From Metabacillus sp. B2-18 (GTDB taxonomy: Bacteria; Bacillota; Bacilli; Bacillales; Bacillaceae): a stretch of 64,000 bases of DNA. The stretch is from NCBI RefSeq assembly GCF_021117275.1, contig NZ_CP088245.1:4005501-4069500 (forward strand), in the 5' to 3' direction. The notes under the pieces were generated by a model. The model saw only the letters and a list, made by a program, of their open reading frames with translations. It did not search any database and was not told where the DNA came from. The first letter of the stretch is position 1. The number at the start of each line of letters is the position of its first letter. The position numbers were made by a program, and so were the translations under genes. This document shows positions 17,961 to 26,790 of the stretch, piece by piece.

Positions 17961-19928
17961 TTAATTTCTGGATTCTCTTCTTAATTTTTGCTGTCCATAT
18001 ATTCCACCGTTTTTAATGATTCCGTCTCTAATTTCTTTATACTTTTTTAGTTTAGGTTGAATTATCTCGATTGAACGAATTCTTCCAGATTTCTGATATA
18101 TCTGTATATCAGATTCCATTTTAGTAATTTGTTCGTTGTAGAAATTCAAAAATGTTTGGTCTACATGAAAACTTCGGCAGTTATTTTTAATGCATGGTGG
18201 TTCTAAAGTTTGTTCTAAAAAATCACAATTGTTCTTAGGGCTTTTAATACAAAAACCATGATCTAATCGAATAGAATCTAAGTTGTGACGTATCCATTCC
18301 AACTCTAATCCGTTTTCGTCTGCTTGTTGCTCTATACTAGTGGCGATTATTTTACCGCCTTGATTTAATCTTATAGCTCCACTGCTTGTGGCTTTTTCCC
18401 ATTCTTTTCGAAGAGTTTTATCATGAATCTTGGCATATACCAATGTCATTTCAGGGCTCGCATGAGCCATAAGTTTTTGTACATGCAAAATGGTCATACC
18501 GTTATTGATAAGATTGACTCCATAACGGTGTCTAAACGCATGTGCTTTAAATCGATAGGTATCTCTCTTTTCGTCGATTATTTTATTTTCCATAGCTAGT
18601 TTGTTTAAATTGTTTACTACATTGTCCCTTGAAATAGGCTGACCTTTTCTCGGCCCATAATAGGTAGGAAACAAATAATTAAAGGGGTTTGTTTCAATGG
18701 TTGTTTTTTCTCTAGTCAATTTTTGTTGAGAAATCACAACCATTGCTATTTCTTCCGAAATTGGCACTCTATGGTCTTTATTTTTAACTTTACGTTGGTC
18801 TCCAATAATCCACCAACCATCTTCTCTTTGAATCAAACAATCTATTTTCAAAGTACACACATCTGAAATTCTAAATCCTGTTGCCTCTAATAAAATCACA
18901 ATCGGGATAATTTCTTTTGGTAGTTTTCCTATATGGTTCAGGATTTGATTCCAAACGAAATCAGATATATATTTTATTTCATTAGAAGCTTTAGGTGGTA
19001 GTTTAGGTTTGTCTTCAGGAACGATTAAATTTCCTGCAGATTTAATTGGGGCTTCAGCCCATTCATATCTTTGAATATATAAAATAAACAATTCTATTAC
19101 AGATAATGACCGATGAACGTGGTTATCCGAAGGGGCTTGTCCTTTATGAACACTATTCCCTCCCATAGGAGAAGTTCTTAAATAATATATAAATCCTTCT
19201 ATATCACTTCTACTTAAAGAGGTTAAGCCTTTCCAATCTGGGTACTTGCAGTAAATATATTTAAAGAACTCTTGAAGTTTTGCTATGTTTTGTATGGCAG
19301 TACCCCAGCTTAAACTTTCTTGCATTAGGACACGTTTTTCGAAATATCTTTTTACCAAAGCTCGATAAGGGCTTGGTATAAAAGTGAAATTTAAGGTATA
19401 ACCACATTTACTATTGTTGTAGTCAATACCTAGTTTTCTAACATCCCAAATATCTTTTTCTGTTTCGATACGTTCGTCATACCATTCAAAGTAAAAAGAA
19501 CTAATCCGATTATATAATTGGAGGTATCCTTTAATAGTTAAATTGCTTATACCAAGTTCTAAAAGATAAGTCTTATAGTGAATTGAAAACTTCTCATGAG
19601 GAATTTCTATAAAAGAAAAAATATTTGGATAAAACCTTAAAATAAAAGTTTGTAATTTATTGATTGCACTAGCACTGCTCCATATTGTTGTCATTTTTAA
19701 AATCGAATCAGTCAACTGTCTAAAGAAATAATATTTCAATTCATGGTTTATTCCTGAACTTAAAGTCTCGTCGAATTTAAGCCTTTGTTTTCCTAAATTA
19801 GTGTCTTTAGTGTAGAAAGGGCAATCGATGGCATTCCATAGATCATTTTTCCAATATCCATTTAGTTCTTGTACTAGTTGCTCATATCGTGGAGATTTGG
19901 TCGAATTAGTAAATTTATATAATTTCAT
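17961..19928 (-). CDS. tnpB: TnpB-type tyrosine recombinase
   Basis: 655 aa, as in Tn554 TnpB (about 630). N-terminal SAM-like core-binding part (about 120-290) and C-terminal phage-integrase fold from about 310. The catalytic set looks complete: Arg in LEATGFRISDVCTL, HAFRHRYG (HxxR), LMAHASPE (His) and Tyr in TLVYAKIH. A Cys-rich tail (CIKSPKNNCDFLE, CIKNNC) follows. Its ATG overlaps the tnpA stop by four bases. Confidence 0.9.
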   Translation of the reverse strand: MKLYKFTNSTKSPRYEQLVQELNGYWKNDLWNAIDCPFYTKDTNLGKQRLKFDETLSSGINHELKYYFFRQLTDSILKMTTIWSSASAINKLQTFILRFYPNIFSFIEIPHEKFSIHYKTYLLELGISNLTIKGYLQLYNRISSFYFEWYDERIETEKDIWDVRKLGIDYNNSKCGYTLNFTFIPSPYRALVKRYFEKRVLMQESLSWGTAIQNIAKLQEFFKYIYCKYPDWKGLTSLSRSDIEGFIYYLRTSPMGGNSVHKGQAPSDNHVHRSLSVIELFILYIQRYEWAEAPIKSAGNLIVPEDKPKLPPKASNEIKYISDFVWNQILNHIGKLPKEIIPIVILLEATGFRISDVCTLKIDCLIQREDGWWIIGDQRKVKNKDHRVPISEEIAMVVISQQKLTREKTTIETNPFNYLFPTYYGPRKGQPISRDNVVNNLNKLAMENKIIDEKRDTYRFKAHAFRHRYGVNLINNGMTILHVQKLMAHASPEMTLVYAKIHDKTLRKEWEKATSSGAIRLNQGGKIIATSIEQQADENGLELEWIRHNLDSIRLDHGFCIKSPKNNCDFLEQTLEPPCIKNNCRSFHVDQTFLNFYNEQITKMESDIQIYQKSGRIRSIEIIQPKLKKYKEIRDGIIKNGGIYGQQKLRRESRN

Positions 19929-21004
19929 TTTAATTGATCACCCTTCATATTATCCTGTGCTTTCTGCCACTCTTTCCGAATTGTTTCATCCGAAGAATGC
20001 ATATAAGTTTGTATTGTAGTTTGAACTTGTGCGTGACCTAACAACTTCTGAATAATCGAAGCTTCTACTCCTTTTTCATGAAGTTCAGTTGCATAGGTGT
20101 GTCTTAACATATGTGGAGTAACATCAATCTCAGTTTTCTTCCTTATACGCTCAATCACATCGAAAGCTGCTCGATAATTTAACGGTTTACCCTTATTAGG
20201 TCCTGATAAATTGATAAAAACAAAATTTGTATCTACATCGTGAAGATCAATAAGATAATCTTGAAATACATTCATAGTATCGGCAGATACATACACCTTT
20301 CGTCCTTCACCATTTACAGTTTTTGATTTCCGAACCTGAATGGTAGTGGAACCAATATCAAAATCCTCAATCCATAAAGATAAGGCTTCTCCAATTCTAA
20401 GACCACCCTCATATAAAATCCTAATCAATAAAGCATCGCGAATGTTACTACACGCATCGTGAACAGTTTGCACCTGAGTTTTTGTGAGTGTTAAAATTCC
20501 CCTTCGAGGTTCTTTTATTTTCAATATGCTTTTTTCAAATGGTTTACCCTTTGATATATGATGTAAAAAGGGTTTGAATGATCGGTACTGACCAGTAACT
20601 TGCTTCTTTGTTTTTTCGGATAGGTCCTTTTCATAATCCTCAATCCTAATCAAATAATCATAGAAACCTTGGACACATGTTAATATAGTATTCACTGTTC
20701 GTTCTGATCTCTTTGCTTGAGTTTTCTCAAGATGAACTACTTTAGTAGATTGATAAGGACTTCTTAGCCAAGATATAAACTCCGATAATAAATTTAAGTC
20801 AACCTCTTGGTATCCTATTTCTTTTTCGCTTAAAAATTGAAAGTATAACTTCAAATGACGACAATATGCTTTTAACGTATTTTCCGCTTTACCTATGTTG
20901 TCTAGATACTTAAGGTATTTGACAACAGGAACCACAGGTTTGTTATTTTCATCAATGAGTACATATCGTTTTTTATTATCAATTTGAAACTCTTGAACTT
21001 TCAT
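19925..21004 (-). CDS. tnpA: TnpA-type tyrosine recombinase
   Basis: 359 aa from the ATG at 21004 (GGAGGTG six bases upstream; the longer frame to 21121 has no ribosome site). Core-binding domain at about 20-120, catalytic domain from about 165. Active-site residues are all present: Arg in GGLRIGEALSLW, HMLRHTYA (HxxR), LLGHAQVQ (His), Tyr in TYMHSS. Tn554 TnpA has 361 aa. With TnpB it would catalyse excision and insertion of the element. Confidence 0.9.
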   Translation of the reverse strand: MKVQEFQIDNKKRYVLIDENNKPVVPVVKYLKYLDNIGKAENTLKAYCRHLKLYFQFLSEKEIGYQEVDLNLLSEFISWLRSPYQSTKVVHLEKTQAKRSERTVNTILTCVQGFYDYLIRIEDYEKDLSEKTKKQVTGQYRSFKPFLHHISKGKPFEKSILKIKEPRRGILTLTKTQVQTVHDACSNIRDALLIRILYEGGLRIGEALSLWIEDFDIGSTTIQVRKSKTVNGEGRKVYVSADTMNVFQDYLIDLHDVDTNFVFINLSGPNKGKPLNYRAAFDVIERIRKKTEIDVTPHMLRHTYATELHEKGVEASIIQKLLGHAQVQTTIQTYMHSSDETIRKEWQKAQDNMKGDQLK

Positions 21005-21159
21005 AAACATCACCTCCAGATTAGATAGTGATACATTTATGAAACTCTTTCTATAAAAACTATGAATACTATATTTTCCCACTGTAGATAAGTTGATTTT
21101 AAAGAAACAAAAAAGAAGCAATACTTAACTTTAAATACGTTAAATACTACTTCTTTATA

Positions 21160-21173
21160 TACTGTAGATAAAG
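21160..21173 (-). repeat. Right terminal inverted repeat of the kinB element
   Basis: TACTGTAGATAAAG on the plus strand, the perfect complement of the left repeat at 17469-17482. Confidence 0.85.
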
Positions 21174-21774
21174 TACAGATAGTCAAAGAAGAGAGTACAT
21201 GGATCTTGTGTTAACAGAATTGGATCGAGCCCAAGCCATCATAACTGACTATCTAGGTATGGCTGGACAAAAAAGCATGGCCAAAGAAAAAATAAACTTA
21301 ACCGATACTCTAAATGATATCACTACGCTCATGACATCTTATGCAAACTATAAAACAGTAAAATTCAAATGTGAAATTGATAAGGATTTGTATGTTTTTG
21401 GAGACCCAATTAAGCTAAAACAAGTTTTTATTAATATTATCAAAAATTCCATAGAGGCTGTTCCAAATATGGAAGGTTTGGTAACAATTCATGCATGTTT
21501 ATTGGAAAGCACAATACATATTAAAATATCTGATAACGGGATTGGAATGACTAAAGAGCAAATTGAGAGATTAGGAGAACCATACTATTCTTCTAAAGAT
21601 GATGGAACGGGACTTGGACTGACGGTTACATATAGTATAGTTAAAAACCATGGTGGTTCTGTCAAATACATAAGTGAAGTTAGCAAAGGAACAGTTGCTA
21701 TTATTTCTTTTCCTCTTTACTTCGATACCAGCTCGGATTATTCTCACCTTTTTAACGAGAATTTATCAGGTTAA
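21172..21774 (+). pseudogene. kinB: kinB, 3' part (dimer helix 2 and ATPase domain), interrupted
   Basis: The KinB frame resumes after a TAA at 21169-21171 and reads STDSQRREYMDLVLTELDRAQ, the second helix of the phospho-acceptor domain, followed by the HATPase domain: N box QVFINIIKNSIEA, G1 SDNGIGMT, G2 GTGLGLTVTYS. An ATG at 21199 could give a 191-aa ATPase-only product. No debilitating stops are present in this half, so exact removal of the element would give back a full KinB. Confidence 0.92.
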
Positions 21775-21783
21775 TAAGAAATA

Positions 21784-21815
21784 AAAGGTGACAGATATGA
21801 TTCTGTCACCTTTAC
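21784..21815. terminator. Bidirectional terminator of kinB and the SodC-like gene
   Basis: AAAGGTGACAGA/TCTGTCACCTTT hairpin between convergent genes. Confidence 0.82.
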
Positions 21816-21819
21816 ATGA

Positions 21820-22392
21820 TTATTCTTCTTCCTCAGGTTTGACTTCTTTCTTATCGCCACGATTTGCTTCTTTTTCCGTTACTTCTCCACAGGCAATTCT
21901 AGCTCCTGAATCTCCTGCTGGCTGAGTCATGCCGTCATCCATTTTTTCCGTTATCACAATAGCTGCTCCATCTGGATCAAGAATAGAATTTTTCTTTCCA
22001 CTTTTTAGGGTTAATTGAGGAGCCATTAATTCCGCTTCTGTTTTTCCATTTTCGGAAATAACATTTGGAAGGTCCCCTGCATGAGCACCTTCGGGATGCA
22101 AAAGCCCATGCTTTTTATCATCAGGATTCAAATGATCTCCAGCACTTTTAAAATCAGGTCCCTTACAAGTACCTTTTTCATGAATGTTTATTCCATGCTC
22201 ACCTTCTGGTAACCCCTCTACCATCACTTCAAACTTTACACCTTCTGGTTGCTCAGATACTTTAATGGTACCAAGTGAATCACCACTTGCATTAAACATT
22301 TCAACATCCATTTTGGTGATTTCTTTTTCCATACAACCGGACAAAATAAAAGGAAAAACAAAGTACAAAGACAAAAATGTTTTACGTTTCAT
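21820..22392 (-). CDS. SodC/YojM-like lipoprotein (Cu-Zn superoxide dismutase fold)
   Basis: 190 aa from ATG 22392 (GGAGG-GTAAT-ATG). Lipobox LSGC (lipidated Cys at residue 20) puts it on the outer face of the membrane. SOD_Cu fold: HGINIHEKGTC, HLNPDDKKHG, HPEGAHAGDLPN, GARIACG. Two of the four copper ligands appear replaced (Asn in HGINIH where HGFHIH is usual; Thr in VITEK where VIH is usual), while the zinc loop is kept. B. subtilis YojM likewise lacks copper ligands and is not an efficient dismutase. Inserted between kinB and kapB relative to B. subtilis. Confidence 0.8.
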   Translation of the reverse strand: MKRKTFLSLYFVFPFILSGCMEKEITKMDVEMFNASGDSLGTIKVSEQPEGVKFEVMVEGLPEGEHGINIHEKGTCKGPDFKSAGDHLNPDDKKHGLLHPEGAHAGDLPNVISENGKTEAELMAPQLTLKSGKKNSILDPDGAAIVITEKMDDGMTQPAGDSGARIACGEVTEKEANRGDKKEVKPEEEE

Positions 22393-22484
22393 ATTACCCT
22401 CCAATGAAATCGTTTGGCTATAGGGTATTTTTTGTCACAATGTATAAACTTATTCATTTTATGAAAAGTTGTCTTCCCTTAGTC

Positions 22485-22682
22485 TTAGTCTTGATCTTGC
22501 TTCGTTTGATTTATTAATTTTTCTACTTGTTCTTGTTCTTTTTTAGAAAGCTTCATGATAAATCGGAAAGCAAAGAAAGCTGCTATAGTAAAAATGATCA
22601 TTGTAATCGCAGCAGGTATATATTCTGACTTATCCTCAGGAAAATATAAAAATAATCCAAAAATAGGAAATAATTGATTCAT
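22485..22682 (-). CDS. Small membrane protein, unknown
   Basis: 65 aa with one or two membrane helices (residues 3-14 weak, 22-44 strong) and a charged tail KLSKKEQEQVEKLINQTKQDQD. The ATG at 22682 has AGGAAGAAAGGTCG upstream. No family recognised; it lies between the SodC-like gene and kapB. Confidence 0.6.
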   Translation of the reverse strand: MNQLFPIFGLFLYFPEDKSEYIPAAITMIIFTIAAFFAFRFIMKLSKKEQEQVEKLINQTKQDQD

Positions 22683-22834
22683 GTTTTCACGACCTTTCTT
22701 CCTCCTAACTATAGCAAGTTTTAGACGAATTCACTAGCTATTAAAAGTATAGTCAAGAAACAGTCACAAATGCGATTTTAAAGCCTTCATGGTACTATAA
22801 AAGATATAAAATAAATATCCAAGGGGTGAGAATA

Positions 22835-23218
22835 ATGGATGAAAAGAAAATCGGAGATGTTGTAACAGGCATTTATAAAACAGGTAAATACATTGGTGTT
22901 ATTACCGACATTAAACCTATGCATTATTTAGTACAAGTTAAAGCTGTCCTAAAGCACCCACAACAAGGTGATTTACATAATCCAAAACAGGTGGATGTCC
23001 AATTTTTTCACGAGAGAAGGGCATTGGCTTACAACGAACAAACAAACGTTCCAAAACAGATGGTAAAACGATTCGAAGACGAAATTCCAGAATATCAGCA
23101 GTCGCTAAGAAAAGCGCTGGATGTTATGAAGAAAGAACTTGAAGAAAATAATATTGAATGGGCTAAGGAATCCCTGAAAAGGGTTGATGTTCTTGAGAAA
23201 GAGTATTTCCCTCATTAA
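22835..23218 (+). CDS. kapB: KapB, kinase-associated protein
   Basis: 127 aa from ATG 22835 (AAGGGGTGAG upstream). Small beta-barrel-like N-terminus (IGDVVTGIYKTGKYIGVITDIKP) and helical C-terminus; matches KapB of B. subtilis (128 aa), which is needed for KinB signalling in the phosphorelay. In B. subtilis it is cotranscribed with kinB; here two minus-strand genes separate them and its partner kinase gene is broken. Confidence 0.9.
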   Translation: MDEKKIGDVVTGIYKTGKYIGVITDIKPMHYLVQVKAVLKHPQQGDLHNPKQVDVQFFHERRALAYNEQTNVPKQMVKRFEDEIPEYQQSLRKALDVMKKELEENNIEWAKESLKRVDVLEKEYFPH

Positions 23219-23232
23219 TTGAAAGATGTTTA

Positions 23233-23283
23233 CTCAATAACAATATTTAGCATTTACTTTTAAATATTGTTATTGAGCTTTTT
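23233..23283 (+). terminator. kapB terminator
   Basis: CTCAATAACAATATTTA with its complement TAAATATTGTTATTGAG, then CTTTTTTC. Confidence 0.85.
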
Positions 23284-23315
23284 TCATATACATAATTTTG
23301 TACATTATTTCTGCT

Positions 23316-23939
23316 TTATGTTGCATATTTATTTAATACCTTTGACAGATCAATTCGATCACCTATTGTTGTTGGGGATGGCTTTTGCAAGTACCTTTTA
23401 TCCTCTTCAACTAATTTAAATAAATTGTACGTAGTTAGGGCATCATCTAATGCACGGTGATGTTTACCGGTAGCCTTTTTCCCATATTCCTCAACAGCCT
23501 TCCATAAGCCGGTTTGATTACGATCACCAAAAAACTTTTTATATTCCATTGATAAATCTCTAAATTTTCCTGTGAATGGAAATTCTTCACTACTCATTTG
23601 GCAATTATGACGGAGCACCTTCATATCCATATTGCCCCAAGTAATAACAGTTGTTGATGATCCATTATTATAATCATTTAGTACAGCTAAAAGCTCTGAA
23701 AAAGTCATTCCTTGATCAATTTTATTTTGCGAAATTTGCAGAAAAGTTTTACATCGCTCAGTTAATAAGGGGAATTTGTTCGGTTTAACATATGAGGAGA
23801 ATTGCTCTTCAATTTGTTGGTTCTTAACAGAAACAATACCCACTTCAATAATTTCTGGATAAAAGCCCTTTGGATTCGCTTTTCCTTCCGGCATGGTAAA
23901 TTCAAAATCAATAAATAATAATTGCTCTTGTCCCTCCAA
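23316..23939 (-). CDS. kapD: KapD, sporulation inhibitor with 3'-5' exonuclease fold
   Basis: 207 aa. DEDDh exonuclease motifs: FIDFEFTMPE (DxE), ITWGNMDMKVLRHNC, and GKHHRALDDALTTYNLF (HxxxxxD). In B. subtilis KapD lowers sporulation through the KinA/KinB route. Start TTG 23939 aligns with the known N-terminus; GGAGG lies 11 bases upstream. Convergent with kapB. Confidence 0.9.
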   Translation of the reverse strand: MEGQEQLLFIDFEFTMPEGKANPKGFYPEIIEVGIVSVKNQQIEEQFSSYVKPNKFPLLTERCKTFLQISQNKIDQGMTFSELLAVLNDYNNGSSTTVITWGNMDMKVLRHNCQMSSEEFPFTGKFRDLSMEYKKFFGDRNQTGLWKAVEEYGKKATGKHHRALDDALTTYNLFKLVEEDKRYLQKPSPTTIGDRIDLSKVLNKYAT

Positions 23940-24030
23940 TCTGTTTCGCTCCTCCTTTAGTTTATTTTATTTAAACGTTAAGAAAATATTGGCAACATAG
24001 AAAAGTTTTTTACGTAGGTAATCAACATCC

Positions 24031-24092
24031 ATAAGGGCTACTACTCATCACGCTTCGCCTTTCAGGCTCGCCAATCAACGAGTTTTCTTTAT
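24031..24092. repeat. 62-bp direct repeat, copy 1
   Basis: Copy at a 132-base distance from 24163-24224. The last 40 bases (from CTTCGCCTTTCAGGCTCGCC to GTTTTCTTTAT) are identical in both; the first 20 or so start alike (ATAAGGGC) and then diverge. The 540-base gap between kapD and pbpD otherwise holds only the pbpD upstream region. Confidence 0.75.
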
Positions 24093-24162
24093 ACGTTAAA
24101 TAGGTATGAATTGGCAGCAAAGAGGGTTGATTCGACGTAGTGGCCAATTCTAAGTATGAAGT

Positions 24163-24224
24163 ATAAGGGCAACTACGTTTCTGTCTTCGCCTTTCAGGCT
24201 CGCCAATCAACGAGTTTTCTTTAT
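24163..24224. repeat. 62-bp direct repeat, copy 2
   Basis: Second copy of the unit at 24031-24092, identical over its last 40 bases. The sequence between the copies contains GGGTTGATTCGACGTAGTGGCCAA, partly related to the region before copy 1. Confidence 0.75.
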
Positions 24225-24480
24225 TATATCACCGATGCATTAAAAAGAACTTTAATTTTTCCAAAAATAATGAATTGTCCCTTGACTATTTTTAATTGAC
24301 TAGATGATTATCTTTACTCTATCTTACAATATATTCAGCAACGATCATTATTAGGTATAATTTTAAATTGACTGTTGAAATTTATTGAGTTTTTCCGATA
24401 TATAACATATAAATTGTTTATTCGTTTTGTCTCTGTTGTGTCGTTATAGAGCAGAATAAGTAGAAAGAAAGTGAATCAGT

Positions 24481-26298
24481 ATGCGACATTTATTTGGTTG
24501 GGCTTGTATCTTTACTATGGTACCAATCTTCATCATATGTGTTTTTGTGGCAGGTAAAGAATCTCAAGCTATTAAAGGGATTAGTACCATATTGGATGAA
24601 AAAATACCCATTGAATCTGTTGATTTAGCACAAAACAGTTATGTATATGATCATGAGGGTCGCCTTATTTCAGAAATAACATCAAATCAACAAAATCGGA
24701 TTTATGTTAAATACGAAAACATCCCTGAGATCGTAAAAAAAGCTTATCTCATTTCAGAAGATCAGCGTTTCTTTGACCATATAGGCTTTGATGCTGCTGG
24801 TATGTTTCGAGCAGTATTAATTAACGCGAAATCTGAATCGGTGGAGCAAGGCGGAAGCACTATTACTCAACAGCTGGCTAGAAACGTTTATTTAAATCAC
24901 GAACAATCTTATAATCGAAAGCTGAGCGAACTCCTTTATTCCTATCAACTTGAAAAATCCTTTACAAAAGAACAAATATTTGAATACTACTTAAATGCTA
25001 TTTATTTCGCTAATGGTCAGTATGGAATTGGAACAGCAGCAGATTTTTATTTTAATAAACAAATTCACGAACTACATCTAGCTGAACTTATCTTTATTAG
25101 TGCCGTACCAAATAATCCCACACAATACGATCCAGTTAAAAATTATAAAGCAACAAAAGTAAGACAAGAAAGATTACTACAAACTCTATATGAATTCGGA
25201 GCTATTACAGCGGAAGAGAGAGAGACCGCAACAAATTTTCCTATAAAACTTTCTATAAAGAAGGAAGTAGATATTCAACCAGATTATGTAACATATGTTC
25301 ACCATGAGTTAAAGCAGTTGGTTGCTGCAAAAGAAGGATTAAAGGATCATAACCAAATAAATACACGTGTAAATGACATTTTAAGTCAAGGTGTGATCAT
25401 TTATACAGCGTTAGAAAGTGAACGTCAAAATAAACTTGTTCAATCAATTAACACTTACATTCAATCCGATGATATTCAAGGTGCTGCTGCAGTCATTAAT
25501 CATCAATCACATCAAATTGTTGCCCTTGCTGGAGGCACAAACTATAATAAATTTGAATTTAACCGCGCTTTTCAAGCTTATAGGCAACCCGGCTCTTCTA
25601 TTAAACCATTACTGGATTATGCACCTTATATAGATGTAACCGGAGCAACTACCAAATCCCGAATCAACGCAGGCAGATTTTGCAGTGGTGGCTATTGTCC
25701 CAAAAATTATAGCGGAAGAAATTATGGCATGGTTTCATTGGAAACGGCTTTAAAATACTCCTATAACACTGCTGCAGTGCGGATGCTTCATGAAATTGGA
25801 ATTGAAAAAGGTTTTTCTTACTTAGCGCCATTTAATTTTGCGAAAATCTCAAAACAAGATTATCACCTTCCAGCTGCCATTGGTGGGATGATGTATGGAA
25901 TTTCTCCCCTTGAATTAACAAATGCATACACTACTTTTGGCAATAACGGTATATATTATGAAAATCATGCTATTGTTAAAGTAACTGATCAAACAGGCAA
26001 AACACTTTACGAATGGGGTGAGAATCCTATTCGCGTATGGAAGGAAACGACCAACAAACAGATGCGATCATTACTTTCTGCTGTTGTGTCAAGCGGCACA
26101 GGTAAAAAGGCTGCAATGAATAAAAGCTATGTAGGTGGTAAAACTGGAACTTCTAACGATTATCATGACTTATGGTTTGCTGGTTTAACGGATCAGTATA
26201 CTGGTGTAGTTTGGATTGGTAAAGATCAGCCTGCTAACATTAGGAGTGTTTATGACAGAGGCTCACATCTTCTTATTTGGAAAGAAATGATGAAATAA
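24481..26298 (+). CDS. pbpD: Class A penicillin-binding protein 4 (PbpD)
   Basis: 605 aa (B. subtilis PbpD 624). Signal-anchor helix at residues 6-26; glycosyltransferase 51 domain with EDQRFFDHIGFD and GGSTITQQLARN; transpeptidase domain with SxxK in PGSSIKP, SYN in KYSYNTAAV and KTGTS near the C-terminus. Polymerises and cross-links peptidoglycan outside the membrane. All catalytic motifs intact. Place as in B. subtilis, upstream of yuxK. Confidence 0.93.
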   Translation: MRHLFGWACIFTMVPIFIICVFVAGKESQAIKGISTILDEKIPIESVDLAQNSYVYDHEGRLISEITSNQQNRIYVKYENIPEIVKKAYLISEDQRFFDHIGFDAAGMFRAVLINAKSESVEQGGSTITQQLARNVYLNHEQSYNRKLSELLYSYQLEKSFTKEQIFEYYLNAIYFANGQYGIGTAADFYFNKQIHELHLAELIFISAVPNNPTQYDPVKNYKATKVRQERLLQTLYEFGAITAEERETATNFPIKLSIKKEVDIQPDYVTYVHHELKQLVAAKEGLKDHNQINTRVNDILSQGVIIYTALESERQNKLVQSINTYIQSDDIQGAAAVINHQSHQIVALAGGTNYNKFEFNRAFQAYRQPGSSIKPLLDYAPYIDVTGATTKSRINAGRFCSGGYCPKNYSGRNYGMVSLETALKYSYNTAAVRMLHEIGIEKGFSYLAPFNFAKISKQDYHLPAAIGGMMYGISPLELTNAYTTFGNNGIYYENHAIVKVTDQTGKTLYEWGENPIRVWKETTNKQMRSLLSAVVSSGTGKKAAMNKSYVGGKTGTSNDYHDLWFAGLTDQYTGVVWIGKDQPANIRSVYDRGSHLLIWKEMMK

Positions 26299-26330
26299 AG
26301 ACAAGTACTTCAAAAAGGGGGGAATAAAAT

Positions 26331-26738
26331 TTGAATGCAGATAATCAGCCTATTCTTCTCTTTGACGGAGTGTGTCATTTTTGCGATCAAGCTGTTCAGT
26401 TTATTATTCGATACGATAAAAAAGCTAAGTTTCAATTCGCTGCTCTGCAGTCAAACACAGGACAAGAACTCTTGGAAAAATTCCAACTTCCGACTACTAA
26501 CTTCAATAGTTTAGTCGTGATTAGGGGTAGTAGCTATTATACAAAATCATCAGCTGTTCTTGAAATCTGTAAACTTCTAGGTGGAACTTGGCAACTTCTA
26601 TATCTATTCAAAATAGTCCCGAGACCAATTCGAGACCTGCTATACGACTTCATTGCAAGAAATCGATATAAGTGGTTTGGCAAAAAAGATCAATGTACAA
26701 TCCCAAAACCTGAGGATAGAAAAAGGTTTTTACCTTGA
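26331..26738 (+). CDS. yuxK: YuxK, DCC-family thiol-disulfide oxidoreductase-like protein
   Basis: 135 aa, DUF393. Family pattern LLFDGVCHFCDQAVQFII at the N-terminus with the CxxC pair, and a C-terminal IARNRYKWFGKKDQC. Starts at TTG 26331 behind AAAAGGGGGG. Function not established; probably redox-related. In an operon with pbpD (32-base gap). Confidence 0.85.
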   Translation: MNADNQPILLFDGVCHFCDQAVQFIIRYDKKAKFQFAALQSNTGQELLEKFQLPTTNFNSLVVIRGSSYYTKSSAVLEICKLLGGTWQLLYLFKIVPRPIRDLLYDFIARNRYKWFGKKDQCTIPKPEDRKRFLP

Positions 26739-26743
26739 ACAAT

Positions 26744-26790
26744 AAAAAAAGCTGAGATTGATGTTATCCGTCAATCTCAGCTTTTTTATT
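26744..26790. terminator. Bidirectional terminator of yuxK and yufK
   Basis: AGCTGAGATTGA/TCAATCTCAGCT hairpin with A and T runs on both sides. Confidence 0.85.

Larger units (their letters stand above)
17464..21173. mobile_element. Tn554-like element inserted in kinB
   Basis: About 3.7 kb between the two halves of kinB. Outer ends carry a perfect 14-bp inverted repeat, CTTTATCTACAGTA at 17469-17482 and its complement at 21160-21173; a partial copy (ACTGTAGATAAG) sits 80 bases inside the right end at 21081-21092. The content is only the tnpA-tnpB-tnpC set of the Tn554 family, all pointing left, without passenger genes. Exact borders cannot be fixed by eye because Tn554-type insertion makes no target duplication; to restore the KinB frame the excised length must be 3n+2, for example 17464-21170. 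Confidence 0.88.

Noticed and set aside
22022..22423. Plus-strand frame opposite the SodC-like gene
   Set aside because: Shadow of the real gene: no ribosome site and the minus strand encodes a clear lipoprotein.
24022..24210. 62-aa open frame with two GEPERR-like stretches
   Set aside because: It simply reads the two 62-bp direct repeats; no ribosome site and no protein-like pattern.
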